DNA of 64,000 nucleotides from Lactuca virosa (lineage: Eukaryota; Streptophyta; Magnoliopsida; Asterales; Asteraceae). Under the pieces are notes generated by a model. That model was given only the letters and a program-made list of their open reading frames with translations, was not told where the DNA came from and searched no databases. The translations under genes were made by a program, and so were the position numbers. The stretch lies in the NCBI GenBank assembly GCA_928212115.1, contig CAKMRJ010005412.1, positions 259,096,997 to 259,160,996 on the forward strand, given 5' to 3'. Below are positions 12,901 to 25,173 of the stretch, in pieces (the stretch's first letter is position 1; every line of letters starts with the position of its first letter).

Positions 12901-13186
12901 TAGGGATGAGCATGGGACAGAACCGGTACCGACCAGTACCGTTCCCGATTTCCCGAAAAACGAATTTGATCGAAAGTCAATCCCGAGTACCGAACCGAAT
13001 TAACATCACCGATACTGGTACCGAAAATGATATCGATTTTTCGGTACTAGTACCGGTACCGGCGGTACCGAATCTCGAATTTTGTGAATTTGGAGTACCA
13101 AGTACCGTCCCATATTTTTAAATTCGGTACGGCTCCGGTACGGTACCGGTATGGGATCGGGATTTGGGACAAACTACTCATCCCTA
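12901..13186. mobile_element. hAT-type MITE (286 bp), TSD ACCCAACC
   Basis: Terminal inverted repeats TAGGGATGAG / CTCATCCCTA with the perfect 8-bp TSD ACCCAACC at 12,893-12,900 and 13,187-13,194. An 8-bp duplication is the hAT signature. The interior is saturated with GGTACCGG-like palindromes and codes for nothing; open frames on both strands reflect this composition. Confidence 0.93.
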
Positions 13187-13194
13187 ACCCAACC

Positions 13195-14401
13195 ATGTAT
13201 TCTTGTATACATATACTTTGATTTAATGAATGGGAGCACGTGAGAATTATACATTTACATTTATAAGTTATGAGGACAAATGACACCAATACTGTTAAGT
13301 CAATCTTCACTAGACTTAGTCTTGGTGTATTCATGATTTTATAGTACTGGATACCGTCACACTAACATAAATGGTGTCGGTTCGCTCACCCCTAGCAGAA
13401 AAGTCAAGAGAAGTTAGCAAGACAAGTGACTCAGTCGAGTAACCTTTTTGGTCATTATTTGACTCGGTCGAGTCAACAACTAACAATATTTTGACAATTT
13501 CTGAGCCTATAAGTACTGCTCTTAGGTCATTATTCATATTTCTCTTGACTTTGGGCGCAAGTAAACTTGATTTTAGAGCGGAGGGATCATCAAAAAATGT
13601 TTTTGGAAGCAATAATTCAGTATTTTTATCATTTAATTACACATTACAGTTGATAAAACATACTTTTGTTGATTTGCTTTTAGCCATTACCGACTAAAAA
13701 CTTTAATTTTCAGTTTTTGTTCGACATTCGACTATCTGTGTTTGACTTTGTCGAGTTAAAGTTTGAATCTGCTCGTTAATCTTATGATTTTAATCTTGTT
13801 TAATATAAATTGCTTGATTTTTTTTAATGAATGACCACTTGAATTAGTTTACTTCTAAGAATGTTGGTTGTTATATAGAATCTATAATCATTTTATGAAT
13901 GGTAAAAAAATAATGAGTTGGTTCTTTGTTTGGATTTAACCTCGTTGTAAACATGAAATCATATGTTCTTATATTTTCGGGTGTTCTTATATTTTCGAGT
14001 TAATAAGAAATATTGGATAGTATTAGAAAATTGTAATAAATTTAATACAATTTTTCGAACAAAATCTAAGAATTTGTTTGGATTGGATTAATAAAATTAA
14101 ATTTAGTTAAAAAAAACTTATTTTAACTATAAAATTTGACAACTAAAATAACATTTTAGTTTATTAATGTCAACTTAGGTTAATATTCAAAACGACAATT
14201 CTTCACATAAGAGTTGTTATGTCATACAAAATAAATAAAACTTATTAAGTATTAACTAAATTCAAATTTATCAATTTCAAAGGATAATTCGCAAAAGATT
14301 AAAACCCAAACAAATTGAATATATATTTTACTACTTTTTTTTCATTTTGGTCGTTTTACTTTTATCTATTTTCTCGGTATATATTCACTGTCATGTAATA
14401 T
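13195..14401. other. Intergenic, no supported feature
   Basis: AT-rich. No ORF with recognisable content. Two isolated palindrome-like motifs (gactcagtcgagt at 13,428-13,440 and gactcggtcgagtc at 13,461-13,474) resemble the motif in the chromovirus LTRs at 54-58 kb. Confidence 0.6.
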
Positions 14402-14404
14402 TAA

Positions 14405-14661
14405 GAGGGTGTTTGGATAGGGAAAAAAAGGTGTTTATAACTTATTGCTTATCCTTACTGCTATAAGCTAAATTTAAGTGTTTGGATAAGAAACACTAAA
14501 AATCAGTTTATTGTGGTGGGGATAAGCTAAATAAGTTAATTTTAATAAGCATCCAATTGCTTATAGTTTATTGCTTATTTCTAATCCAAACACTTTTACA
14601 AAAGTTGTTTTCTATCCGCTATAAGCTAATAAGCTATAAGCTAGTTTATCCAAACACCCTC
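14405..14661. mobile_element. Tourist-like (PIF/Harbinger) MITE, 257 bp
   Basis: Terminal inverted repeats GAGGGTGTTTGGATA / TATCCAAACACCCTC with the 3-bp TSD TAA on both sides (14,402-14,404 and 14,662-14,664). The subterminal regions are also self-complementary (ttgcttatcc... with ...taagcaataa-type segments). Non-coding. Confidence 0.9.
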
Positions 14662-14766
14662 TAACTATGATCAAGTATATAATCATGACTTCATGCTCCA
14701 AATTTTCTATATTTGTTCTTAGAATTCGCTTTTGTATAAACAAAATGAGTAGCTAAAAGCCTAATG

Positions 14767-15735
14767 TGGTGTTTGGTTGCATATAATATTTATATAAGTA
14801 TTGAAATCTATTAAGAAATTAAAAATTAAAGTCTGTCAGGGATTAAAATGAAAATCCAAAACCTATTTGGTTGGCAGAAATGAAAATCCACAAATTCAAA
14901 GTCATGCCATGGTAGAGGTTTTGCCTCTAATTAGATTGGAGGTCTCGAATTCTAACTTTGACGTGAACAATTTCGTGATACTAGCTTCTAACCATTAATA
15001 TCGCCGTAAAAAAACAAAAAAACAAAAACAAAAAAAATAGAACAAAACAAAACATGTACCATCCTTATTCCACAAAAAACTCAAATCGCCAAGAATCAAT
15101 CCATCAATGAAGGCCCGTCTGTTGAGTATTTAGATTCTTCGATTCTGAAATTGATTTCTAAAATGAACCATATCACAAATTGTTGAATATTTAAACCCAC
15201 CGTATGTATGTGTGTGATACTGGTTTCTAAAATGAATTGATCCCAATCGATTCACTTTTATAAGGAACTATTATCAAATTATGGGTATGTGTGGCCTTAA
15301 AGGGTAACTAGTCGAGGAAAATAAGACAAAAAAAGAAACAATAAGATAAAGAAACATACGACCATGTGTATATGTGATGTGGCGTTTGTACGAACGAGTT
15401 AGAAAATCACAGTTTAAGTTGGCTTGACGTCGTCGGATGGAGAAGTACAAAAGACGTTGTCAGCTGGAGTGAGGGTAAATTGACGAGGGAGAATGGTATT
15501 TGATATGAAACATTAAAATGAAAAGAGTGTAATATGTTTACATTCAATAACCGCTCTTGAATGTTATCCTAATTCCCTCCTCTTATTGATGGAGTTTAGT
15601 TTCCCTGATTTGATGGAGAGTTGAACTCATTTATGATTCCAATTAAACTTTAACAAAACATAAGAAGTTGGTGGAATTGGATTCTAATTCCCCCTAAATT
15701 CTAAGAAACTATTGCCAACCAAACAAACCCTAAAA
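14767..15735. mobile_element. Possible non-autonomous element with GTTTGGTTG ends
   Basis: A short inverted repeat, GTGTTTGGTTG at about 14,768 and CCAACCAAACA at about 15,716, brackets AT-rich non-coding DNA containing a SINE-like insert. A further CCTATTTGGTTGGCA lies at about 14,863. No clear TSD was found, so this remains tentative. Confidence 0.3.
14905..15042 (+). mobile_element. Probable tRNA-derived SINE
   Basis: The 5' part reads like a tRNA-derived SINE head: an A-box-like TGGTAGAGGTTTTGCCTC and, about 30 bp on, a B-box-like GGAGGTCTCGAATTC, followed by a short body and an A-rich tail (AAAAAAACAAAAAAAC, about 15,007-15,040). A target duplication is not obvious. Assignment rests on pattern recognition of pol III box spacing and the tail. 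Confidence 0.5.
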
Positions 15736-15862
15736 TTTAGGATGGATGAAATGGTTAATGTATGGAACAATGTGAAATCAAAAGAGGGAGGTACATGATG
15801 GAGAGGCACCAATGAGAACCATTGTTCCGGTGCATCGATACCCACTACCCAAGAAGACTACC

Positions 15863-16273
15863 ATGTTGTGGGGCAGCTTTCCGCCTAGTTCCCGAGTTTA
15901 AGCAAAGAAAAGAAGAGAAAAGAAAAGAAAGTATGGAGAGAAAAGAAGAGAAAGAAAAGGAAATGAAATTTGTCTTTTGTGTTCCCGAGTTGGAGAAAAG
16001 TGGAAGGAAAATTAATCATTTTGTTCATTCTTTCCAAATCCTTCCAAATCGGAAGAAAGTTAGGAGGGAAAACAGGGTCGGTCCAAACGTATATAAGGCC
16101 CGAGGCGAAAAGAAAAAAAGGGCCCCTTAAAGACAAATATAATAAAGATTAAAAAAAATATCATTTATTCTTCACTATAAACGCGTTCAATTAGCAATAA
16201 CAAGCAAGCCAAATTGTTTATCTTTTGAGATAGTTTGAGTTTGAACCAACTTTAGGCCATAAAAATCATTTAG

Positions 16274-16335
<62 letters not shown>

Positions 16336-16557
16336 CGCCCCTGGAGACGTGGGTCGTGGGCGGTCACCCGAGTTGCCGACTGTCTGGACCGGCCCTGAGG
16401 GAAAATGAGCATTCTATTTATCTCAACTTCCTTCCGCTAATGAAATTTAAGAACACCAATTTCTTTTATTTTCTTCTCGATTCCACTCATTCCTTTCTTT
16501 TCTCTCGTTAAGTTGAACTCGGGAACGGGCCTATCTGAGTGCACCCCAAACAACTAT
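15863..16557. mobile_element. Foldback-like element split by a hAT MITE
   Basis: The outer ends are imperfect inverted repeats: GCCTAGTTCCCGAGTTTAAG on the left against TTGAACTCGGGAACGGGCC on the right, continuing into purine-rich AGAAAAG (left) and pyrimidine-rich CTTTTCT (right) arms. The hAT MITE at 16,073-16,397 sits between them. Lys/Glu-rich frames in the left arm come from the GAAAAG repeats and are not genes. Confidence 0.55.
16073..16397. mobile_element. hAT-type MITE (325 bp), TSD AGGGAAAA
   Basis: Termini CAGGGTCGGTCC and GGACCGGCCCTG (11 of 12 complementary) with a perfect 8-bp TSD, AGGGAAAA, at 16,065-16,072 and 16,398-16,405. A (TA)n run fills 16,279-16,331. Non-coding. Confidence 0.93.
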
Positions 16558-17487
16558 GTTTTATTCTATATAAAAAAACTCTTATAAATAACATTCCAAC
16601 TTTCTAATTTTTCAAAACCTTCGCCTACTTGATTAATCGACCAAAGTGCAATTGAACGGTACCAGCATGCAAACATAAAAGCAAATCGTTAGGGTTGAGA
16701 ATGGAATATTTTTATGTATTTTTAATGAAAATTTTTAATTGTTTTAATTTTTATAATTTTTTTATCTGTTAATGAAATGTTATCATTACTTTGAGATTTT
16801 TTTTTTAAATTTTATTAGTTTATATATTTTTATTTCTTTAATAAAAAATATATAAGATGGTGTGAAATAAAAAGATGATAATTTTTTTAGTTACCCAATA
16901 ATTTTGGGATAAGATGGTTGTCAAAGCGTAATTAGCGGCAAGTAACAATTAAATGCCGGTAATAAGTAATAACATCAAATTATTTTCAAGGTGACACATC
17001 AGCTAACATATATCTGATTGCCCATGTGGACACGTCTTCAGCATCTTGACATGTCACCCTCAACTTGTATCGTCCACCATTTTTTATTATATTTTTAGTT
17101 ATTTAATTTAATACACATTTATGCTCCAATCATTATGGGTTTTATTATAATTTTAAGCGTCATGTGTTTTTGTAAAACATTTCACATGAAATCTGTAATG
17201 TATCATATATCAAAGTTTTATCATTAAACCACTTTTTATAAACTAAAAATTATGAGATTGATAAATTGGATAATAGCTATTAATTTTTAGTATTTTATAA
17301 ATTGAAGTTGATCGGATTGTATTTGCATTGACCTGTAAATAATGTCTATATGGAATATGATTCTAAAATCTATATTATTAAAAATGATGATAATAATGCA
17401 TAGTTTCTTTTTATAAAACATGATTAGCCTCGTTTAAAAATAATGTTAAAAATAATGTTGAATTATTTAATCATTTTTTTAAAATTG

Positions 17488-17569
<82 letters not shown>

Positions 17570-19100
17570 TTTTTAAACAATTGTCATTTTATATATTTCA
17601 AAAGTTTACAACTATTTTTACCAAACTCTTATATAACAAATAAAAACCTAATTACCAACTAGTTTTGCTGTTCATACACATTTTATATATTGCGTATTAC
17701 AATAAAAAGAAAAACATGTTACTTTTTTTCAAATTTTAAATAAAGAACGAAATGAAAACACGAGGAAGTAGAAGCAAATGTTGAAGTTTGAATATTGAAT
17801 ATTGAGTATACACGAGAAAGTAGTCTATATTTTATATTTATATATTGACATTTTTAAGCTTTTGCTTTTTTGATGCATACATTCTAGTTTTAAAATTGAC
17901 TTCTCTATAACTTTAAAAAGGAAAAATAGGTCTTTTGTTTTGTTGATAAGAAAAAATGAAAAAAAAGGATTTGAGGAACACGTTCCATGATTCTATTGCT
18001 TCTTCCACATTTTGACTAATTTAATATATTAAATATTAATATTAATAGGTTGTTCTATAATCCTAAATTATGACGAAAGTAGTTGCCACTTCCACCTACA
18101 TAATAATTTTTACTTTCTTTCGATTAACTTAAATATACTTGTTATTTTATTACATGTTATCAAAACTTAAAAGTTATACAGAAACTATGATTATCAAATC
18201 TTGATAACATAATATTTAATATAATATATAATTTTGTTCAATTTTATCTATAAGCTTCAAAACAGATTGACAAAATCAATAGTTGGGTTTCAAGAGATTT
18301 TATTTTTTAATACACTTAAAAACACATAGTTTTGTTTTTATTAATTTTTTGTTTAAAACTTCGTTTTAATCATATATTTTGTTGTTCTTAGTCATAATAA
18401 AAACTAAATTTAACTTTGTGGTGCCGTGTTTATTCAATCATTTGTGTTGATAAGGTCCTATTAACTACAAAGACAAAAACCGAAACATGTGTAAATCGTT
18501 TATCATCATCTCCAACTTGAGGTGAAAACAAACTAAAAACGGACAATTTCCTTTCATAATCGCTAGATATAGGGAAGGCTCCAAAAGGTATTTAAAAATT
18601 TTTGTAAAAATATATTAAGAAAAAGAAATATATTTTAACAATCTTAAACTAAATAATGTTAAGTTTTTATAAGAATGCTATATCTTAACAAGTAATAAAA
18701 ATTGAAAGATCCTCATTTAAGTAAAAAAGAGGTAGATGTAGACAGTCATTTTTATACACCATGTTAAAATGATTGTAAAAAAGAAAAAAAAAAAAAAAAA
18801 CGTAAATCTACAACGCTAGATAATACTTGGTTAAACATCGTAATAATATGACTAGACGATGACGAGTAATTTAAAAAAAAAAAGATAAATATGGATAAAA
18901 TGTAGTAATCTCAATCTCATAGTAGGGTATGTGTTAAAACTATGTAGTTAAAAATAGAGAAAAATATTATTACTTAAATTATATGAAGTGGAATAGGTAT
19001 ATTCCGTTTTTGCAATAATACCAATTAGCCATAGAATTACGGGAAGTAAAGGTTAGCGGGAATATAGAAATACATTTACGCCGTAGCCTTGTGGCTGTAT
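16558..19100. other. Long AT-rich intergenic region, no supported gene
   Basis: Very AT-rich upstream of the phosphatase gene. Holds a (TA)n microsatellite at 17,492-17,566 and an A-run at 18,781-18,800. Nothing coding or clearly mobile was recognised. Confidence 0.6.
17492..17566. repeat. (TA)n microsatellite
   Basis: Uninterrupted TA dinucleotides for about 75 bp. Confidence 0.95.
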
Positions 19101-19524
19101 GTAGGTTGAACAATCATTTACTCCTCTCTTAAATCTACGAATCTGAGCGACCAAAATACCTAAAAATTCAATTCCCATTTTTTTCATATTTTTCTGTGGA
19201 TACAGTCGCCGGACCTGTGATTTTCTTCTCTCTCTCTTCCTTGTTTGCCATCACCGGATCATTTGCACCGGTTTCTGATCTACCAGCTCAGCTGCTCTAC
19301 TCGATTCCGGGCTTTCATTCATAGATTTCAGGTATGAAGTCTTCTTTTTTTTCAAAATTCAATCTTACCATATTTATTCAATGTATAGACTGAAATTTTA
19401 AGTTGTTTTGATGTACAGCGCGTTAAAGTTCGGTTTGTGGCGGCTTAGTTGACCGACGATCTTTCAGAAGTTCTGTTTGTTTATGTGATATAGCCCGGGC
19501 TTGAGGCTCGGGCTTCCGAAAAAC
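19101..19524 (+). promoter_or_regulatory. Probable 5' UTR of the SAC phosphatase gene, with a leader intron
   Basis: A CT-rich stretch (19,223-19,243) is followed by a candidate leader intron, 19,332-19,418, with donor CAG|GTATGA and acceptor TACAG|CG (87 nt). The coding ATG at 19,525 lies about 105 nt further on. The transcription start cannot be fixed from sequence; no convincing TATA box was seen. Confidence 0.5.
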
Positions 19525-22500
19525 ATGGCTTCAGAAAACGACCTTCATGCTTGGATCAGAGAGATGCCTAAACTTGAAAATGCTTATCTACAAAAATTCA
19601 GACTTTACGAGTCTCGCTCGGTATATTTTTCATTGCTGCTTCTGTAATCAAATTTCAATTCTGTTGACGTATACTTTGCATCCGTTACAGAGCTGATCTT
19701 CTGTAGAAGGTTTTAAGTTCGCTGAATTTAATAGTGTTTAGATTAACTTGTTATGCACAGGTTTTTAAGAATTCCATGATATAACGTATCATTTAAGTTA
19801 GGGAACAGCAGATTATCAGCAATCATTTTTATTTTTTGCTTCGGTTTGGATTGTTATGGCTGTTATTTGACAAGATTGGTAGATTTGTCAAATCAGCTTC
19901 CTTCTTTGTGATAGTTAAATTTAAGATTTTTTTTTTAACTTGCCAATTCTCAATACTGCATTATGTGATTGGTCATTACAGTCACTAAAGGTTTAGACAT
20001 TTTGTTCTACTTGTTGCAACAGAACTTTTATATGGTTGGACGCAGTAAGAACAGATCAGTGTGGAAGGTATTAAAGATCGACAGGTCAGAAGCTTCTGAG
20101 CTAAATATTATGGAAGATCCTACAATGTACACAGAAACCGAATGTAGTGAATTGCTAAAGCGTATCCATGAAGGAAATAAGTGCACAGGGGGGCTTAAAT
20201 TTGTTACTACCTGTTATGGCATTGTTGGTATGCTTCATTGTTCATTCTGATGTTTTTCAAGTCAATGTCTCAATGAGTATATATATTAACATGATTAAGG
20301 TTCTCACTCTTTTCACTTTTTTGTATTCTGATTTTAGGCTTTGTAAAGTTTTTGGGACCTTATTACATGCTGCTCATTACAAAAAGAAGGAAGATTGGTG
20401 TAATTTGTGGTCATGCAATATACGCGATTACCAAGAGCGAGATCTTAGCAATTCCCAATTCTACTATTGCATCCAATATGGATTATTCTAAGAATGAAAA
20501 CAGGTCTTTCGTCAATTCTGCATGTAAATGTAAAATGTATTTGGTATTTTTTAGGAGACACAAAACTATTAGAAGTCAGAAATTACTTGTTGACCATTGT
20601 ATCATGATAACCATTGACTTCAACCTTGGTTGTTTTCCATTTATCTTTTTCTCGTTTTGCTTATAACTTGATATTGCTCTTTGGACATTTAGTCTCTTTC
20701 CTAATTTAGAGTGATATCTTGATAGTTATACATATACGGATTCTCGACCTTACATGTCGATTGTCTGTTACATATAATTCACGTGCCATACATTAAATGC
20801 TAAATCCTAGCAGATATATAGTGCTTTTTTCTTCTTTTGTGTACACATCTCTAGTCACTGTCGTTTCATAGGGGCATTTTTGTCAGTTTACTTCCTGGAA
20901 ATTACAGGGGCGAAGTCCATTGCCGTTGTGATGTTAGTTTAAACTGTTGAATGAGGCAAGGTATCATCAGGGTTTCACAGGAAAATCAATTTTTATTGCG
21001 ACTTATATTGATTTTAAAGTTTTAAAGTCAGCAGCTTTTGTATTTTTACTTAATCATTTATATATTTTTATGCATTCAATTGAACTTGTGACATTTACTT
21101 TTCTTGTAATTTACTTTTTGGTTTTTATAGATACAAGAAGCTCCTCTGCTCGGTGGATCTTACAAAGGACTTCTTTTTCAGCTACTCCTACAATGTCATG
21201 CATAGTCTTCAAAAAAACTTGTCTAGTCATGAAACAGGCCAAGATGCTAATGAAACAATGTTTGTCTGGAATGAGTTTTTGACTACTGCAATTCACAATC
21301 AGGTCAACAATAACCTCTGGACTGTTGCTCTAGTTTATGGCTTCTTTAAGCAGGTATCCTTGTTACTCATATAATGTATTTTTAATTACATAATTATTGA
21401 AATAGAAACATGCTTATGTACCATATGTTTCTGTAACATTGCTTTTCAATGGAGGGATTTAGCGAAAAAATGCTTAGTATAATTTGTTGATGATTGAGAA
21501 TCTGTTCTTATAAACATGGTGTTGTTTCTTTTCATTTTGATATAAATTAGGTCAAACTTTTATTATCCGAAAAAGAATTCAAGTTGACCCTGATTGCTAG
21601 ACGATCTCGCCACTATGCTGGAACCAGGTTTGATTACCTTTGATATTTACATTTGGGTAGGAATGGAATGGAATGGAGCATCTTACTCACGTGATGCTTT
21701 CAATCCATGTGGGAAGAGTGATTCATTCAATTACCTTGTTCATTCCATTCCTTTGTGATTTCATTCCATCATACATAACAAATCTTTTGATCACTTTTCT
21801 CTATGTATGTTGTAGATACTTGAAAAGAGGGGTAAATGAGAAGGGTTGTGTTGCTAATGATGTAGAAACAGAACAAATAGTGTTTGAAGATGTTCCAGAA
21901 GGTTTTCCTGTCCAAATAAGTTCTATTGTCCAAAATCGGGGGTCAATACCCCTCTTTTGGTCACAGGAAACTTCACGTTTAAATATGAAGCCTGATATCG
22001 TCTGTAAGTTTAAAACCACTCCACTTATATAAATTAGTGTTTACTGTTTATTTTCCTAATTGTTGTTTATATATTTAGTGTCAAAGAAGGACCATAATTA
22101 TGAAGCCACCAGACTCCATTTCCAGAATCTTTACAAGAGATATGGGAATCCAATTATTATATTGAATTTAGTTAAGGTAAAAAAAAAAAGATACTCCTAT
22201 TGTTTATAAATAGTTCCGTTTAATTTGGGTTCTTTTAGGTAATGTTTGGTATGCAGTAATGGGAGAGGGAATGGAATTGAGCATTATGCCGGCATGAAAA
22301 AGTTCATGGTTTTCTGCCACGTAGGAATGAAATTGAACATTCACAAAATAATATAAATTTGTTTGTTTATCAATTAAATTTCATTTAGTGTCTAATTATA
22401 CATAACAACCAACATGTTTGAATAACTCTTTCCATTCCTTCAAACCAACGAAACATGACAATGGAATGTAATGATCCTTTCCATTACCCTGCTCATTCCA

Positions 22501-24495
22501 TTCCATCATACCAAACAGGCTCTTAGTTAAATCCACCACCATGATTTATTTGCAGACCAGAGAAAAGAAACCCAGGGAGTCCATCTTGCGTGTGGAATTT
22601 GCTAATGCCATAGAGTCAATCAATAGAAATTTACCTGAGGAACGTCGCTTGAAGTTTCTCCACTGGGATCTAAACAAATATTCCCGAAAGTACCCTTCCT
22701 CCATTCCACATTTTATTTTATTAAAGAAGTAGCTAGCCATAATTTAACTCATTTTTTTTTCTTGTTTCATTAGATCTACAAATGTGCTGGCACTTTTGGG
22801 CAAAGTGGCTACTTATGCATTGAACCTAACCGGTTTCTTCTATTGTCAAGTAACCCCAAATTCAAAATCTCAAGAATCGTTAACTCAAGATGAAAGTGGT
22901 GATAATAATGTATTTAGTCAAGATAACAGTGATTCCAGTAACAAATTTAGTGTGAAGCCTCCTAAATATCAGACAGGTGTCCTGAGAACAAATTGTATAG
23001 ATTGTTTGGATCGAACAAATGTAGCACAATTTGCGTATGGTTGGGCTGCACTTGGGCATCAACTGCATGCTTTAGGATACATAGATGCCCCATTCATTGA
23101 GCTGGATTCCCCTCTAGCAGATGATTTGATGGGGGTTTATGAAAGAATGGGTGACACCCTTGCACTACAGTATGGTGGATCTGCTGCTCACAATAAGGTA
23201 TTAATTAATTATATACTAATTACTTATGTTACCCTATACCATAATTCAGTCAAACTTCATGTTTATTAAATTTTTATAACACAGATATTTAGTCAAAGAA
23301 GAGGTCAATGGAAAGCAGCAAGTCAGTCCCAGGAATTTTTCAGAACTCTACAACGTTACTACAGTAATGCATACATGGATGCAGAAAAACAGGACGCCAT
23401 TAATGTGTAAGATAAACAATCTTAAAAAAGCATCACGGATGTATAAAATCAATCATTGATATTCAATTGTGTGATTATGTACAGGTTCTTGGGTCACTAT
23501 CAGCCACAAGTTGGTAAACCTGCGTTATGGGAATTGGATTCAGACCAGCATTTCGATGTTGGAAGCCGTGGTTCTAACTTTTTAGAGGAGAATACAAGGT
23601 ACAAAATTGGTCCCTGTTGTTTTAGTTGTATACAGTAGATCCTTAAAAACCATTATTACCGGTTTAAGTACAGGCAAGTTTATATTTCCATGTACTGATG
23701 TTTTTCTAGGGCACTATTTCAAAGGTCTTTGTCAGATGGGAACATTCTAGTTGATGACAGCTCAGCAATTGAAAATGGAGGGAAGAATGAAGAGTCTGAG
23801 CATTTGTATCCTGAAGAAACAGAAGATAGTGGTAGGAAAGGCCTATCGGAATCATCACCTGAAATTTCAACTTGTGAAAGTGACGCGTCTTACCCGAGGT
23901 TTGATTTCATTTTTGGTCCCATAATGACTTGGCAAGTTGTAGTCGGTTATTGTTTTTAAATAGAATGAAACATATAATGTAGGTATACACCATCGATGTC
24001 TCGTAGGCAGATTCTTGTAGATGCTCATTCTGAAGATTATCCAAATAGTGATCGGATATTCTACAATAAACGTTTGGATTCTTTCAACTGTTCTAATTTT
24101 CTTGATGTGGATTGGATTTCCTCATCTGGGAATTCATGTGAAGATGAACAATATGAAAGGTAACTCAGCCTCACCCACCAATCACCATATGCTTTTAAGT
24201 TTTATCCCTTCTTTATTCGATTTTGACATTCTTTGTTGCAGGTCAATGCTCATAGGCTCCCCTGTTGCTGGTCAATCAACTGAGAATGTGGTGAAGGGAA
24301 TGAGTGATTCTGAATCATGTCTGCATGTCAAGGTAATTTCTATTTTAATTTTTTTTTGTTACATAATATCTTATTTTTTGTTGGAAACATTTGTAGGGAG
24401 AAGAGCAAAAGGATGGAAATGCGAGTGGTGCTGCAGGGGAGTACCCTGATGGATTTGTGAAATGGGTGATGCATGGAGGATTGTTTTTCAATTGA
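19525..24495 (+). CDS. SAC: SAC-domain phosphoinositide phosphatase (plant SAC2-SAC5 type)
   Basis: Fifteen coding exons joined at GT/AG sites with consistent phase: 19525-19620, 20023-20227, 20338-20503, 21131-21353, 21551-21627, 21816-22003, 22079-22176, 22556-22689, 22774-23197, 23285-23406, 23485-23598, 23710-23898, 23983-24159, 24242-24332, 24397-24495. They give 2,403 nt, 800 aa, close to the roughly 800 aa I recall for Arabidopsis SAC2-SAC5. The N-terminus (MASENDLHAW...) and SAC domain (about residues 90-560) carry the catalytic signature RTNCIDCLDRTN at residues 467-478, i.e. CX5R(T/S) with nucleophile Cys470 and Arg476. No transmembrane segment was seen, unlike yeast Sac1p. The plant clade is known to dephosphorylate PI(3,5)P2 at the vacuolar membrane; that function is by family. 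For exon 13 an alternative in-frame acceptor (before 24007) would drop 8 codons. Intact, no stops. Convergent with RPSA. Confidence 0.93.
21654..21790. mobile_element. Possible degenerate MITE fragment in SAC intron 5
   Basis: Rich in GGAATGGAATGG on the left and CCATTCC on the right, giving a hairpin similar in content to the MITE in intron 7. No TSD identified. Confidence 0.35.
22238..22522. mobile_element. Tourist-like MITE (285 bp) in SAC intron 7
   Basis: The ends GGTAATGTTTGGTATG and CATACCAAACAGGCTC contain the inverted repeat TGTTTGGTATG (22,242-22,252 / 22,507-22,517). The 3-bp TSD TTA lies at 22,235-22,237 and 22,523-22,525. It sits wholly inside the intron 22,177-22,555, which keeps its splice sites, so the coding sequence is untouched. 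Confidence 0.75.
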
Positions 24496-25173
24496 CCAGT
24501 TTTGGCTGTTTTGCCATTGAAAAATAAAAATAAAAATAAAAAATCTTAGCGATGAGATATGATAAACCATTTGATTTGTCATTTGTCCCATCCAAAGGAT
24601 GTGGATTGGCATTCGGAAATAAATGGTAGGGAGAGAAATACCATCAGAGAAAATTTCATGAAAATCACCAAAACAAAGGTGGCTGACTACCCCTGCCTGT
24701 CAAAACACCAAGGCAGAGTTACAACCTTCGACTTGGTCGATGTAAAATTAAGAAAAAAAAACAAAAAAAAACAGATTGCTATAGTTGTTTAAATAATTTA
24801 GGATATGTGAATCTTTGTAAATATTTTTATTATCATACACTTCAACCCTTTTAATACCTTGTCATTTATCAAACAGAAACAGTGTTTGCTTGGACTAGAC
24901 TTGGCAAATATGTTGTATCGTGCAAGTTCATGTCGGGTTAAAAGAGCCAGATCATGTCGGGTTAAAAGAGCCAGACCCTAACATGACGCGTTTAATGATT
25001 GTTTTGTGTGGGGTTTAAACCTTGTAAATGTGGTGTCATATACAGTAGAAACACAAGTAGAAAGAGTTGGAGTTAGATATGCATACGGAAAAAAAGTGAA
25101 CTAGATGGAGCAAGTGTTTGAGAGGCCGAATGGTGAAATTCACAGTAGTTTAGAGGGCAAAGTGGTTGAAAGC
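24496..25173 (+). other. 3' flank of the SAC gene
   Basis: Contains the 3' UTR; A-rich AATAAAAATAAAAAT at about 24,522-24,540 and AATATTTTTATTATC at about 24,818 are possible polyadenylation contexts. A short direct duplication (ATCATGTCGGGTTAAAAGAG type) occurs at about 24,930-24,972. No gene recognised. Confidence 0.5.

Noticed and set aside
15822..16152. Lys/Glu-rich ORFs on both strands
   Set aside because: GAAAAG-type repeats in a foldback arm, interrupted by a hAT MITE; no homology or gene structure.
24559..24792. Short plus-strand ORF after the SAC stop codon
   Set aside because: Lies in the presumed 3' UTR; low complexity C-terminus, no known domain.
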